A program made the translations under genes and the position numbers. Below are positions 1 through 6,304 of a stretch of DNA of 10,402 nt, piece after piece (within the stretch, counting starts at the first letter, position 1; each line of letters starts with the position of its first letter). The stretch comes from Pseudomonadota bacterium (GTDB lineage: Bacteria > Pseudomonadota > Alphaproteobacteria > Rhizobiales > Xanthobacteraceae), in the NCBI GenBank assembly GCA_023392205.1, contig JAEVZN010000598.1, positions 1 to 10,402 of the forward strand, written 5' to 3'. The notes beneath the pieces were generated by a model. The model worked only from the letters and a program-made list of their open reading frames with translations. It had not been told where the DNA came from and searched no databases.

Positions 1-1
1 C

Positions 2-3000
2 CCGATCAAATACGGCATCCTGCCCGACCATCTGGAGCGGCGCGAATTGCCGGGCGGCAATGCGCTCGTCGAAGGCGCGACCTTCATCGCAATCCTGCTC
101 GGCACCATCGTGGCCGGAATTGCCGCGCATGGCGGCGGCAGTCCGCTGCTGTTTTCGTCGCTTATCATGTTCTTTGCGGTGCTGTGCTGGGTGTCCAGCC
201 TGATGATCCCGCGCACCGGCGAGGGCGCGCCGAACCTGATCATCAATCGCAATATCGCAGCCTCCACCTGGTCGCTGATCCAGCATCTGCGGGGGGACCG
301 CAGGCTCTGGTGGGGCGCTCTGGTCACCAGCTGGTTCTGGCTGGTGGGCGTTGTGGTCCTCTCGCTGTTGCCGCCGGCCGTGAAGTCGCTGATCGGTGGC
401 AACGAGGAAACCGTCACCGCCTATCTCGCGATTTTCTCGGTGGCCGTGGCGGTCGGTTCGGGCCTCGCCGCATGGCTTGCCAGCGGCCGCATCATTCTTC
501 TGCCGACCCTGCTCGGCGCGCTGCTGGTCGGCGCCTCGGCGCTTTACATGGGCCTCACGCTTTATGGCGCCGTCCCCGCCACAACCTTCGCGCGGCCCCT
601 GGAGGTCTTCGCCACATCGCGGGGCATCAACGCCGCGCTGGCGCTGATCGGCCTTGCGATCGGCGGCGGCCTGTTCATCGTCCCGGCCTTCGCCGCCGTA
701 CAGGCCTGGGCCGGAGCCGACCGACGTGCGCGCGTGATCGCGGCCGTCAACATCCTCAATGCCCTGTTCATGACGACGGCGACCTTGTTCGTCGCCCTGT
801 TGCAGACCAATGGCGTGACCACGCCCGTCCTGTTCATCGGTCTCGGTATCTGCAATTTTATCGTGGCGATCATCATCGGCTTCACCATGCCGACACGTCC
901 GTTCAACGACGCGCTGTCCATTCTCTATCGCACCATCTTCCGGGCCGAAGTGCGCGGGCTTGAAAATTTGCAGAAGGTGCAAAGCTCGAACGTCATCATC
1001 GCGCTGAACCATGTCAGCTTTCTCGATGCCGGTGTCGCCCTGTCGCTGCTGGGGCGCGATCCGCTCTTCGCCGTCGACACCGCGATCGCGCAAAAATGGT
1101 GGGTCAAGCCGTTCTTGCGGGTGACGCGCGCGCTGCCCATCGATCCGCTGAAGCCGATGGCCACCCGCACGCTGATCCAGGCGGTGCAGGGCGGCGAGAC
1201 CCTGATCATTTTCCCGGAGGGGCGCATCACCGTCACCGGCTCCCTGATGAAGGTGTATGACGGGGCCGGCCTGATCGCCGACAAATCAGACGCCACCATC
1301 GTGCCGGTGCGTATCGACGGGTTGGAGCGCTCTCACTTCACCCGCCTCACCAAGGATCAGGTGCGGCGTCAGTGGTTTCCCAAGCTGCGAGTCACCGTGC
1401 TCGATCCGGTGAAACTCGATATCGATCCGGCCTTGCGCGGCCGGGCGCGGCGGCGCGCGGCGGGGGCTGCGCTCTACGACATCATGTCGGACATGATCTA
1501 CAAGACCACGCCGACGGATCGCAGCATTCCGCAGGCGCTGATTGCCGCCGCGCATGAGCACGGCATGAAATCGGTGGCGACCGAAGACGTCGTTTCCGGC
1601 GCACTGCCCTACAAGCGCCTGCTGCTGGGTGCGCGTATTCTCGGCAAGAAGCTGATGCCGCTTGCCGAGGAAGGCAAGCCCATCGGCGTGATGCTGCCGA
1701 ACGCCAACGGAGCGGTGGTCACGATTTTCGGGCTGATGTCGGCCGGACGTGTGCCGGCCATGATCAACTTCACGGCTGGTGCGGCCAACATCCTTGCCGG
1801 CTGCAAGGCGGCCGGGCTGACCACAATCGTTACGTCCCGCGCCTTCATCGAACGCGGCAAACTGGACTCGCTGGTCGAGAAGCTGGCGACCGAAATGTCC
1901 TTCGTCTATCTGGAGGATGTGCGCACGACGATCGGCCTGTTCGACAAGCTGGGCGGGCTTTTGACCTACAAGAAGCCGATCGTGGCGCGCAAGCCGGACG
2001 ACTGGGCGGCGATCCTGTTCACCTCGGGCTCGGAAGGCGTGCCCAAGGGTGTCGTTCTCTCTCACCGCAACATCCTGACCAACGCGGCGCAGGCACGCGC
2101 CCGCATCGATTTCAACCGCAGCGACAAGGTGTTCAATATCCTGCCCGTCTTCCATTCGTTCGGGCTGACCGTCGGCGTGATCCTGCCCATCGTCTCGGGC
2201 GTGCCGATCTTCCTTTATCCGTCGCCGCTGCATTACCGCACCGTGCCGGAACTGGTCTACGGCATCAATGCAACCATCATGTTCGGGACGGATACATTCC
2301 TGAACGGCTACGCGCGTGCGGCCAATCCCTACGATTTCCGGTCGATCCGTTATCTTCTCGCCGGTGCCGAACCGGTGCGTGACTCGACCCGGCACATCTA
2401 TCTTGAAAAGTTCGGCCTGCGCATTCTCGAAGGTTATGGCGTCACCGAAACGGCGCCGGCGCTCGCGCTCAATACGCCGATGTTCAACAAGTTCGGCACG
2501 GTCGGCCGCATCCTGCCCGGCATGGAAGCGAAGCTGCAGCCGGTCGAGGGCGTGGAGGAGGGCGGGCGCCTTTTCGTCAAGGGTCCGAACGTGATGCTCG
2601 GATATCTGCGCGCGGAAAATCCCGGTGTGCTCGATCGTCCGCCCGAGGGCTGGTACGACACCGGCGATATCGTCACCATCGACGAACAGGGCTTCATCGC
2701 GATCAAGGGCCGCGCCAAGCGCTTTGCCAAGGTCGGCGGCGAGATGATTTCCTTTGCCGCTGTCGAAGCATTGGCGGGCGACCTGTGGCCGGATTCGCTG
2801 TCGGCGGTGGTCTCGGTGCCGGATGCGCGCAAGGGAGAGCGGCTGCTGCTCTATACCAACAGGAAGGATGCGAGCCGAAGCGAATTCATGGCCTTTGCGC
2901 GCCAGCGCCATGTGTCCGAACTGATGATCCCGGCCGAGGTTATCTTCATGGAGAAATTGCCAATGCTGGGGTCCGGCAAGGTCGATCTTGTGACACTGGC

Positions 3001-3061
3001 GCGGACCGCGAAAGAAGAGCGCGCGGCACTTGCGCAACCGCGTCCGCCGGTGCCGGCGTGA
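2..3061 (+). CDS. aas: LplT-PlsC-Aas fusion: lysophospholipid transporter / acyltransferase / acyl-ACP synthetase (5'-truncated)
   Basis: This is a phospholipid-repair enzyme of the inner membrane. By family knowledge, LplT flips lysophospholipid inward, Aas activates a fatty acid on ACP with ATP, and the PlsC-type domain re-acylates the lysophospholipid. The frame is open from the first bases, so the gene begins upstream; the TTG at 47 is internal, not a start. Counting from nt 2, residues 1 to about 300 are MFS-type membrane segments. Residues about 305-500 are the acyltransferase, with the HX4D motif NHVSFLD (H337, D342) and FPEGR at 404-408. Residues about 510-1019 are the AMP-binding enzyme, with TSGSEGVPKG at 674-683, YDTGD ending at 889 and the C-terminal catalytic lysine K993. 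The last two domains together match the roughly 719 residues of E. coli Aas. E. coli encodes LplT separately; here it is fused, and about 100 N-terminal residues are missing off the window edge. All motifs are intact. No link to pilus assembly is evident beyond adjacency. Confidence 0.93.
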   Translation, partial: PIKYGILPDHLERRELPGGNALVEGATFIAILLGTIVAGIAAHGGGSPLLFSSLIMFFAVLCWVSSLMIPRTGEGAPNLIINRNIAASTWSLIQHLRGDRRLWWGALVTSWFWLVGVVVLSLLPPAVKSLIGGNEETVTAYLAIFSVAVAVGSGLAAWLASGRIILLPTLLGALLVGASALYMGLTLYGAVPATTFARPLEVFATSRGINAALALIGLAIGGGLFIVPAFAAVQAWAGADRRARVIAAVNILNALFMTTATLFVALLQTNGVTTPVLFIGLGICNFIVAIIIGFTMPTRPFNDALSILYRTIFRAEVRGLENLQKVQSSNVIIALNHVSFLDAGVALSLLGRDPLFAVDTAIAQKWWVKPFLRVTRALPIDPLKPMATRTLIQAVQGGETLIIFPEGRITVTGSLMKVYDGAGLIADKSDATIVPVRIDGLERSHFTRLTKDQVRRQWFPKLRVTVLDPVKLDIDPALRGRARRRAAGAALYDIMSDMIYKTTPTDRSIPQALIAAAHEHGMKSVATEDVVSGALPYKRLLLGARILGKKLMPLAEEGKPIGVMLPNANGAVVTIFGLMSAGRVPAMINFTAGAANILAGCKAAGLTTIVTSRAFIERGKLDSLVEKLATEMSFVYLEDVRTTIGLFDKLGGLLTYKKPIVARKPDDWAAILFTSGSEGVPKGVVLSHRNILTNAAQARARIDFNRSDKVFNILPVFHSFGLTVGVILPIVSGVPIFLYPSPLHYRTVPELVYGINATIMFGTDTFLNGYARAANPYDFRSIRYLLAGAEPVRDSTRHIYLEKFGLRILEGYGVTETAPALALNTPMFNKFGTVGRILPGMEAKLQPVEGVEEGGRLFVKGPNVMLGYLRAENPGVLDRPPEGWYDTGDIVTIDEQGFIAIKGRAKRFAKVGGEMISFAAVEALAGDLWPDSLSAVVSVPDARKGERLLLYTNRKDASRSEFMAFARQRHVSELMIPAEVIFMEKLPMLGSGKVDLVTLARTAKEERAALAQPRPPVPA

Positions 3062-3125
3062 CGGCCTGAAGCAAGAATTGATTCACTGATTCCGGTCCTG
3101 TTTACCACGCTGTTGCGCTGGACGG

Positions 3126-3135
3126 CTCGTACGAG
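3126..3135. repeat. 10-bp perfect palindrome CTCGTACGAG
   Basis: A perfect self-complementary decamer lies about 205 bp before the cpaB start, in the upstream half of the leader. It could be an operator half-site pair for a dimeric regulator. Symmetry does not extend beyond ten bases. A decamer like this appears by chance in roughly one of four stretches of this length, so function is uncertain. Confidence 0.25.
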
Positions 3136-3156
3136 GCCCGTAACGGAATGTCAGGG

Positions 3157-3171
3157 TTAAGTATCGCTTGC
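3157..3171 (+). promoter_or_regulatory. Partial CtrA-box-like site (TTAA-N7-TTGC)
   Basis: The sequence TTAAGTATCGCTTGC has one perfect CtrA half-site and a second half matching at two of four positions of the TTAA-N7-TTAA consensus known from alphaproteobacteria. CtrA is known to control pilus genes in Caulobacter. The position, about 170 bp upstream of cpaB, would fit regulation, but the second half is degenerate and this is a weak call. Confidence 0.2.
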
Positions 3172-3201
3172 GACATCGCGCCGCCTTCGATGCATACTTT
3201 T

Positions 3202-3223
3202 CATAAAGCCTGCACATAAAGCC
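3202..3223 (+). repeat. Two direct copies of CATAAAGCC, 13 bp apart
   Basis: CATAAAGCC occurs at 3202-3210 and again at 3215-3223, start to start 13 bp, with the four bases TGCA between them. The core CATA is also found nearby at 3193 and 3232. Tandem direct repeats in a leader can be binding sites for an activator. The spacing is not a clean helical turn, so cooperative binding on one DNA face is not obvious. Confidence 0.4.
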
Positions 3224-3292
3224 GTTCTTCAGCATAGACAGAGAAGCCCGCCAAGCTTCACCAATTCCATACGACCGCATCGCAATAGTCGA

Positions 3293-3332
3293 TCCCGAAA
3301 AGAGCGCACAACAAGCGCGCTCGCAATCGGGA
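3293..3332 (+). promoter_or_regulatory. Nested hairpin in the cpaB 5' leader overlapping the putative RBS
   Basis: The outer arms TCCCGA (3293-3298) and TCGGGA (3327-3332) enclose inner arms GAGCGC (3302-3307) and GCGCTC (3317-3322). The internal loop is 3 by 4 nt and the apical loop is nine bases, ACAACAAGC. All twelve pairs are Watson-Crick. The 3' outer arm contains GGGA, the best Shine-Dalgarno-like bases before the GTG start at 3341 (8 nt spacing), so folding would hide the ribosome site. This suggests, but does not prove, translational control of cpaB. There is no T run after the stem, which argues against a terminator. Confidence 0.4.
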
Positions 3333-3340
3333 CGGCAGTC

Positions 3341-4213
3341 GTGCGTAAATCCACTTTCGTGATGGTGACATTTGCAGTGGTCTTCGGACTGCTCGCCGTG
3401 TTCATCGCGCAGGCGTGGCTCTCCAGTCAGGCCGAGCGCCGCATGAAAAGCCTGGAGGCGCAGAAGGAGCCGGTCAGCGCGCAGACCATCGTGGTGGCGG
3501 GACAGAGATTGCCGTTCGGTGTCGAACTTACCGGCGAGCATCTGCGCGAGATGCCGTGGGGCTCGGCCACGCTGCCGGACGGGGCCTTTGCCAAGGTCGG
3601 CGATCTGCTGTCGGCCGGCAAGCGCGTGGTGCTGTCGCCGATCGAGCCCAACGAGCCGGTCCTGTCGGTCAAGATCACCGGTCCCGGCCAGCGCGCGACA
3701 TTGTCGGCACTCGTCGGCGACGGAATGAAGGCGGTGTCCGTGCGCGTCAACGATGTCGAAGGCGTCGGCGGTTTCGTGCTGCCGGGCGACCGCGTCGATG
3801 TCGTGCTGACGCGGCAGCTCGAAAAGGGCAACGCCACGACCGAGATCGTGCTGCAGAATGCGCGCGTGCTGGCGGTCGATCAGAGCGCCGACGATCGCGC
3901 CACCAAGGCGGCGATTGCGAAAGCGGTCACGCTCGAAGTCGATACGGTCGGTGCGCAGAAAATATGGCTTGCCGCTTCGGTCGGCAGCCTGTCGCTTTTG
4001 TTGCGCCGGGCCGGCGAACAGAGTGCGGAGCCGACGCGCCGGATCACGCTCGACGATCTGAGCAAAGCCGAAACCGCTGCACCTGCCAGGTCCGGCTCCG
4101 TGACCTCGGTGTCGGTGCAGCGCGGCGGTCAGCGCCAGACCTATGAAGTGCCTGTCGAAGGCAAGATTCGCAGCCAGGTCGTGTCCGGGGGGGCGCGGCC
4201 GCAGGTGCAATAA
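3341..4213 (+). CDS. cpaB: Flp pilus assembly protein CpaB (RcpC family)
   Basis: CpaB/RcpC is a periplasmic component of the Tad pilus apparatus, anchored in the inner membrane and thought to work with the secretin. The 290-residue product has the usual family length. Residues 7-27 form one membrane anchor. Residues about 47-111 look like a SAF domain (starting at AQTIVVAGQRLPFG, then EHLREMPW). The RcpC domain spans about 119-225, with FVLPGDRVDVVLT at 145-157 and the VTLEVD...AQKIWLAASVGSLSLLLR block at 197-222. The C-terminal 60 residues are polar and probably disordered. The GTG start is chosen because it precedes the membrane anchor directly; the next ATG (3362) would cut into it. It is the first gene of the tad run. 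The stop lies 31 nt before cpaC. The Shine-Dalgarno is weak and possibly buried in a hairpin. Confidence 0.93.
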   Translation: MRKSTFVMVTFAVVFGLLAVFIAQAWLSSQAERRMKSLEAQKEPVSAQTIVVAGQRLPFGVELTGEHLREMPWGSATLPDGAFAKVGDLLSAGKRVVLSPIEPNEPVLSVKITGPGQRATLSALVGDGMKAVSVRVNDVEGVGGFVLPGDRVDVVLTRQLEKGNATTEIVLQNARVLAVDQSADDRATKAAIAKAVTLEVDTVGAQKIWLAASVGSLSLLLRRAGEQSAEPTRRITLDDLSKAETAAPARSGSVTSVSVQRGGQRQTYEVPVEGKIRSQVVSGGARPQVQ

Positions 4214-4231
4214 CGGGGATCACCAGAAGGT

Positions 4232-4238
4232 GGGGGAG
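4232..4238 (+). promoter_or_regulatory. Ribosome-binding site that sets the cpaC start
   Basis: GGGGGAG lies six bases before the GTG at 4245, in the short gap after cpaB. It favours GTG 4245 over the upstream in-frame ATG at 4143 inside cpaB, and over the later GTG at 4254 and ATG at 4296. Confidence 0.6.
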
Positions 4239-4244
4239 AGTGTC

Positions 4245-5879
4245 GTGCAGTCAGTGAATGAAAAGATCTGCAATCGTGTGCCGCGCAGGCGCCGGATGGC
4301 CGTTCAGGCGGTGGCGTTGGGAATGGCGGCGGTGATGAGCGAGCCGATGCTGCCGCTGCAATCCGGTTTCGCCCTTGCGCAACGGGTGGTGCAGATCAGC
4401 GCGGCCAAGAAGACCGCGCAGGTCGCCGTGTCCATCGGCAAGACGGAAGATGTGCGCACCGATGCGAGCTTTGTCAGCCTCGTGGTCGCCGATCCGGACA
4501 TTGCCGACATCTCGCCACTCACCGACCGCACACTGTCGATCCTCGGTCGCAAGAGCGGCACCACCCGCGTCTCCGCTTATGCCGAGGACAAGAGGCTGGT
4601 CGGCGTCTTCGATGTCGAGGTGTCCTACGACACCTCGATGCTGCAGACCACGCTGAACCGGCGCTTCCCGCATGCGAAGATCCGTGCAAGCTCGGTGAAT
4701 GGCCGGATCCTGCTCAGCGGTGCCGTTCAGGATGCCGGCACCGTCGATCAGGCGGTGACGCTGGCCCGGCAATTCGGGCCGGATGTGATCAATTCCATGT
4801 CTGTCATGTCGCCCCAGCAGGTGATGCTGGAAGTGCGCTTCATCGAGGCCAATCGCCAGGCCGGCCGCGAACTCGGCGTCCAATGGAATCCGTCGACCAA
4901 TAACGGCCGCCTGCTCGGCAATATCGGCAACCGTACGCCGGCCGATCAATTGCCGGTCACGCCGACCGGAAGCAGCCCCTGGAAACAGCCGGGCGTGGAA
5001 GCGGGCGGCAAGAATGTCGGCATCGACAGTCTCGGCATTTCCCAGGTTGTGGCCGCAGGCGTGCTGTCCGGCGCGGCGCCGTTCGGCTTCCTGATCGGCA
5101 AGCTGATCACCAAGGGCCTCTCGGTCGACATCCTGATCAATGCGCTGGAAGAAAAGGGCATGGCTCGCTCGCTCGCGGAGCCCAACCTCACGGCCCTGTC
5201 CGGCGACACCGCAAGCTTCCTCGCCGGCGGCGAATTTCCGGTGCCGGTGCCCGGCTCGCTCGGCACCGTGTCGATCGAATACAAGCGTTACGGCGTGGGT
5301 CTCGCGTTCACCCCGACCGTGCTCTCCGACGGCCTCATCAATCTGAAGATCGAGCCGGAAGTCAGCCAGCTCGACACCTCCAATCCGGTCCAGGTCGCGG
5401 GCATCTCCGTGCCGCCCCTGATCGTGCGCCGCGCCTCGACCACCGTCGAATTGCGCGACGGACAGAGCTTCGTGATCGGCGGCCTGTTGCAGAGCCAGGG
5501 CGAGACGGCGCAATCGCAATTGCCGTGGCTCGGCGATGTGCCGATCCTCGGCGCGCTGTTCCGCTCCGCCGCCTATCGCAAGCGCGAGACCGATCTTGCC
5601 ATCATCGTGACACCGCGGCTCGTGCAGCCGGCGCGCCCCGGCGACAGGATCGCAACGCCACTCGACAATTCGATGGCGCCGAACGATGTCGACTTCTTCC
5701 TGATGGGCAAGAACGAAGTCTCGCGCGGCGTCAGCAAGCTTGAAGTTGGCACGCAGCGCGCCACCACCGGCCACATGCTGGATGTGCCGGGCGCGCCCGC
5801 GCCTGTCCCGGTCTATACGCCGGCCAGAAACGTCGTATCGGTCAAGGAGGTGGGTCATGTCCTCTCGGTCAAATATTAA
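4245..5879 (+). CDS. cpaC: Flp pilus secretin CpaC (RcpA family)
   Basis: CpaC forms the outer-membrane secretin ring through which the Flp pilus leaves the cell. From the GTG start the protein has 544 residues. A basic N-terminus (R14-R17) and a hydrophobic stretch (18-31) lead to a likely signal-peptidase site after ALA at 43-45. Residues about 56-125 are the pilus-assembly N-terminal domain, followed by a BON-like region (about 126-190, VNGRILLSGAV). The secretin domain (about 195-465) begins with VMLEVRFIEANRQ, continues through LAEPNLTALSGDTASFLAGG and includes the hallmark LPWLGDVPILGALF at 426-439. The roughly 80-residue C-terminal tail contains DVDFFLMGK, a pattern I associate with alphaproteobacterial CpaC proteins. 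The frame is also open upstream to 4143, but that part overlaps cpaB and lacks a ribosome site. The 3' end overlaps the next gene by 23 nt. Confidence 0.94.
   Translation: MQSVNEKICNRVPRRRRMAVQAVALGMAAVMSEPMLPLQSGFALAQRVVQISAAKKTAQVAVSIGKTEDVRTDASFVSLVVADPDIADISPLTDRTLSILGRKSGTTRVSAYAEDKRLVGVFDVEVSYDTSMLQTTLNRRFPHAKIRASSVNGRILLSGAVQDAGTVDQAVTLARQFGPDVINSMSVMSPQQVMLEVRFIEANRQAGRELGVQWNPSTNNGRLLGNIGNRTPADQLPVTPTGSSPWKQPGVEAGGKNVGIDSLGISQVVAAGVLSGAAPFGFLIGKLITKGLSVDILINALEEKGMARSLAEPNLTALSGDTASFLAGGEFPVPVPGSLGTVSIEYKRYGVGLAFTPTVLSDGLINLKIEPEVSQLDTSNPVQVAGISVPPLIVRRASTTVELRDGQSFVIGGLLQSQGETAQSQLPWLGDVPILGALFRSAAYRKRETDLAIIVTPRLVQPARPGDRIATPLDNSMAPNDVDFFLMGKNEVSRGVSKLEVGTQRATTGHMLDVPGAPAPVPVYTPARNVVSVKEVGHVLSVKY
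5844..5850 (+). promoter_or_regulatory. Near-perfect Shine-Dalgarno inside cpaC for the lipoprotein gene
   Basis: AAGGAGG sits within the cpaC coding sequence, six bases before ATG 5857. It is the strongest ribosome site in the window and fixes the start of the small lipoprotein gene. Its overlap with cpaC suggests translational coupling with relatively high lipoprotein output. Confidence 0.75.
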
Positions 5880-6279
5880 GGCGGTAACGGCCGCGCTGCT
5901 TGCCGGCGTCACGCTGTCGGCCTGCTCCAACCTCTATACCGACCGTCGCGACACCATCGCGCCCTGGGCGGGCGATGCCAAGCAGATCAACCAGGTCACC
6001 CATATGGTCGATCCCTGGCCGCGCTCCAGCGCCAACCGCAACATTGCGTTCAACGGCGAGGTGATGCAGCGCGCCTATGCGCGCTACCGGCGCGGCGAAG
6101 TCACGCCGCCGGTCAGCGCCAATACCAGTTCCGTGTCGTATGCGCGCGCGCAGGCGCAGAATGCGAGCGGAGACAATCAGCCTCAGAATGCGGCCCCGGC
6201 CCCGGCACAACCGGCACCCTCTACCTGGGCCGGGCCGCAATCGTCCTCGTCGTCGGCGAACGCAACGGCGCAACCCTGA
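5857..6279 (+). CDS. Small lipoprotein in the CpaD position of the tad operon
   Basis: A 140-residue predicted lipoprotein. It has an N-terminal signal with K8, a hydrophobic stretch (9-22) and the lipobox LSAC at 20-23, so C23 would be lipidated and the mature protein is about 118 residues. D or E is absent at +2 (Ser24), consistent with sorting to the outer membrane by the E. coli Lol rule. Residues 27-80 form the compact, motif-rich part (YTDRRDTIAPWAGDA, HMVDPWP at 49-55, NIAFNGEVM at 62-70, then RYRRGEV). From about 87 the tail is low complexity, rich in Ala, Pro, Gln and Ser. It sits between the secretin and cpaE genes, where cpaD lies in Caulobacter-type loci, but it is far shorter than typical CpaD (about 200 residues or more) and I cannot align it to the CpaD domain. 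Probable role: outer-membrane partner or pilotin for CpaC, inferred from location and lipobox. It may belong to a recurring Hyphomicrobiales family with a VDPWP motif; that is from memory and unverified. Confidence 0.8.
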   Translation: MSSRSNIKAVTAALLAGVTLSACSNLYTDRRDTIAPWAGDAKQINQVTHMVDPWPRSSANRNIAFNGEVMQRAYARYRRGEVTPPVSANTSSVSYARAQAQNASGDNQPQNAAPAPAQPAPSTWAGPQSSSSSANATAQP

Positions 6280-6304
6280 TCCCCGGAACACGTGAGAAGA
6301 CCGC

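Larger units (their letters stand above)
3062..3340 (+). promoter_or_regulatory. Intergenic leader of the tad operon
   Basis: These 279 bp separate aas from cpaB and hold no credible gene. This is the only gap in the window large enough for a promoter, so transcription of the pilus genes probably starts here, or just reads through from aas. Elements seen: a 10-bp perfect palindrome (3126-3135), TTAA-N7-TTGC at 3157-3171, two copies of CATAAAGCC (3202 and 3215), and a nested inverted repeat at 3293-3332. A possible but poor sigma-70-like pair is TTGCGA at 3168-3173 with CATACT at 3193-3198, spaced 19 bp, longer than ideal. No clear rho-independent terminator follows aas: I see no GC-rich hairpin with a T run. 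The base composition is visibly less GC-rich than the flanking genes, as expected for regulatory DNA. Confidence 0.5.

Noticed and set aside
1286..3037. Minus-strand open frame of 583 codons opposite aas
   Set aside because: It lies wholly opposite a gene with intact catalytic motifs. The product is rich in R, H, D and G, with no recognisable domain. Long antisense frames are common in GC-rich codon-biased DNA.
3062..3110. Possible terminator after aas
   Set aside because: Only imperfect AT-rich symmetry around GAATTGATTC; no stable GC stem followed by a T tract.
3083..4210. Minus-strand open frame of 375 codons opposite cpaB, extending into the leader
   Set aside because: Most of it mirrors cpaB; the leader part shows no ribosome site or recognisable protein feature.
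4143..4244. In-frame upstream extension of cpaC inside cpaB
   Set aside because: No ribosome site at 4143, and it would put about 34 residues before the signal peptide. GTG 4245 has a good Shine-Dalgarno.
4251..5930. Minus-strand open frame of 559 codons opposite cpaC
   Set aside because: Shadow of the secretin gene; its R/H/D/G/A-rich composition and lack of motifs indicate no real protein.
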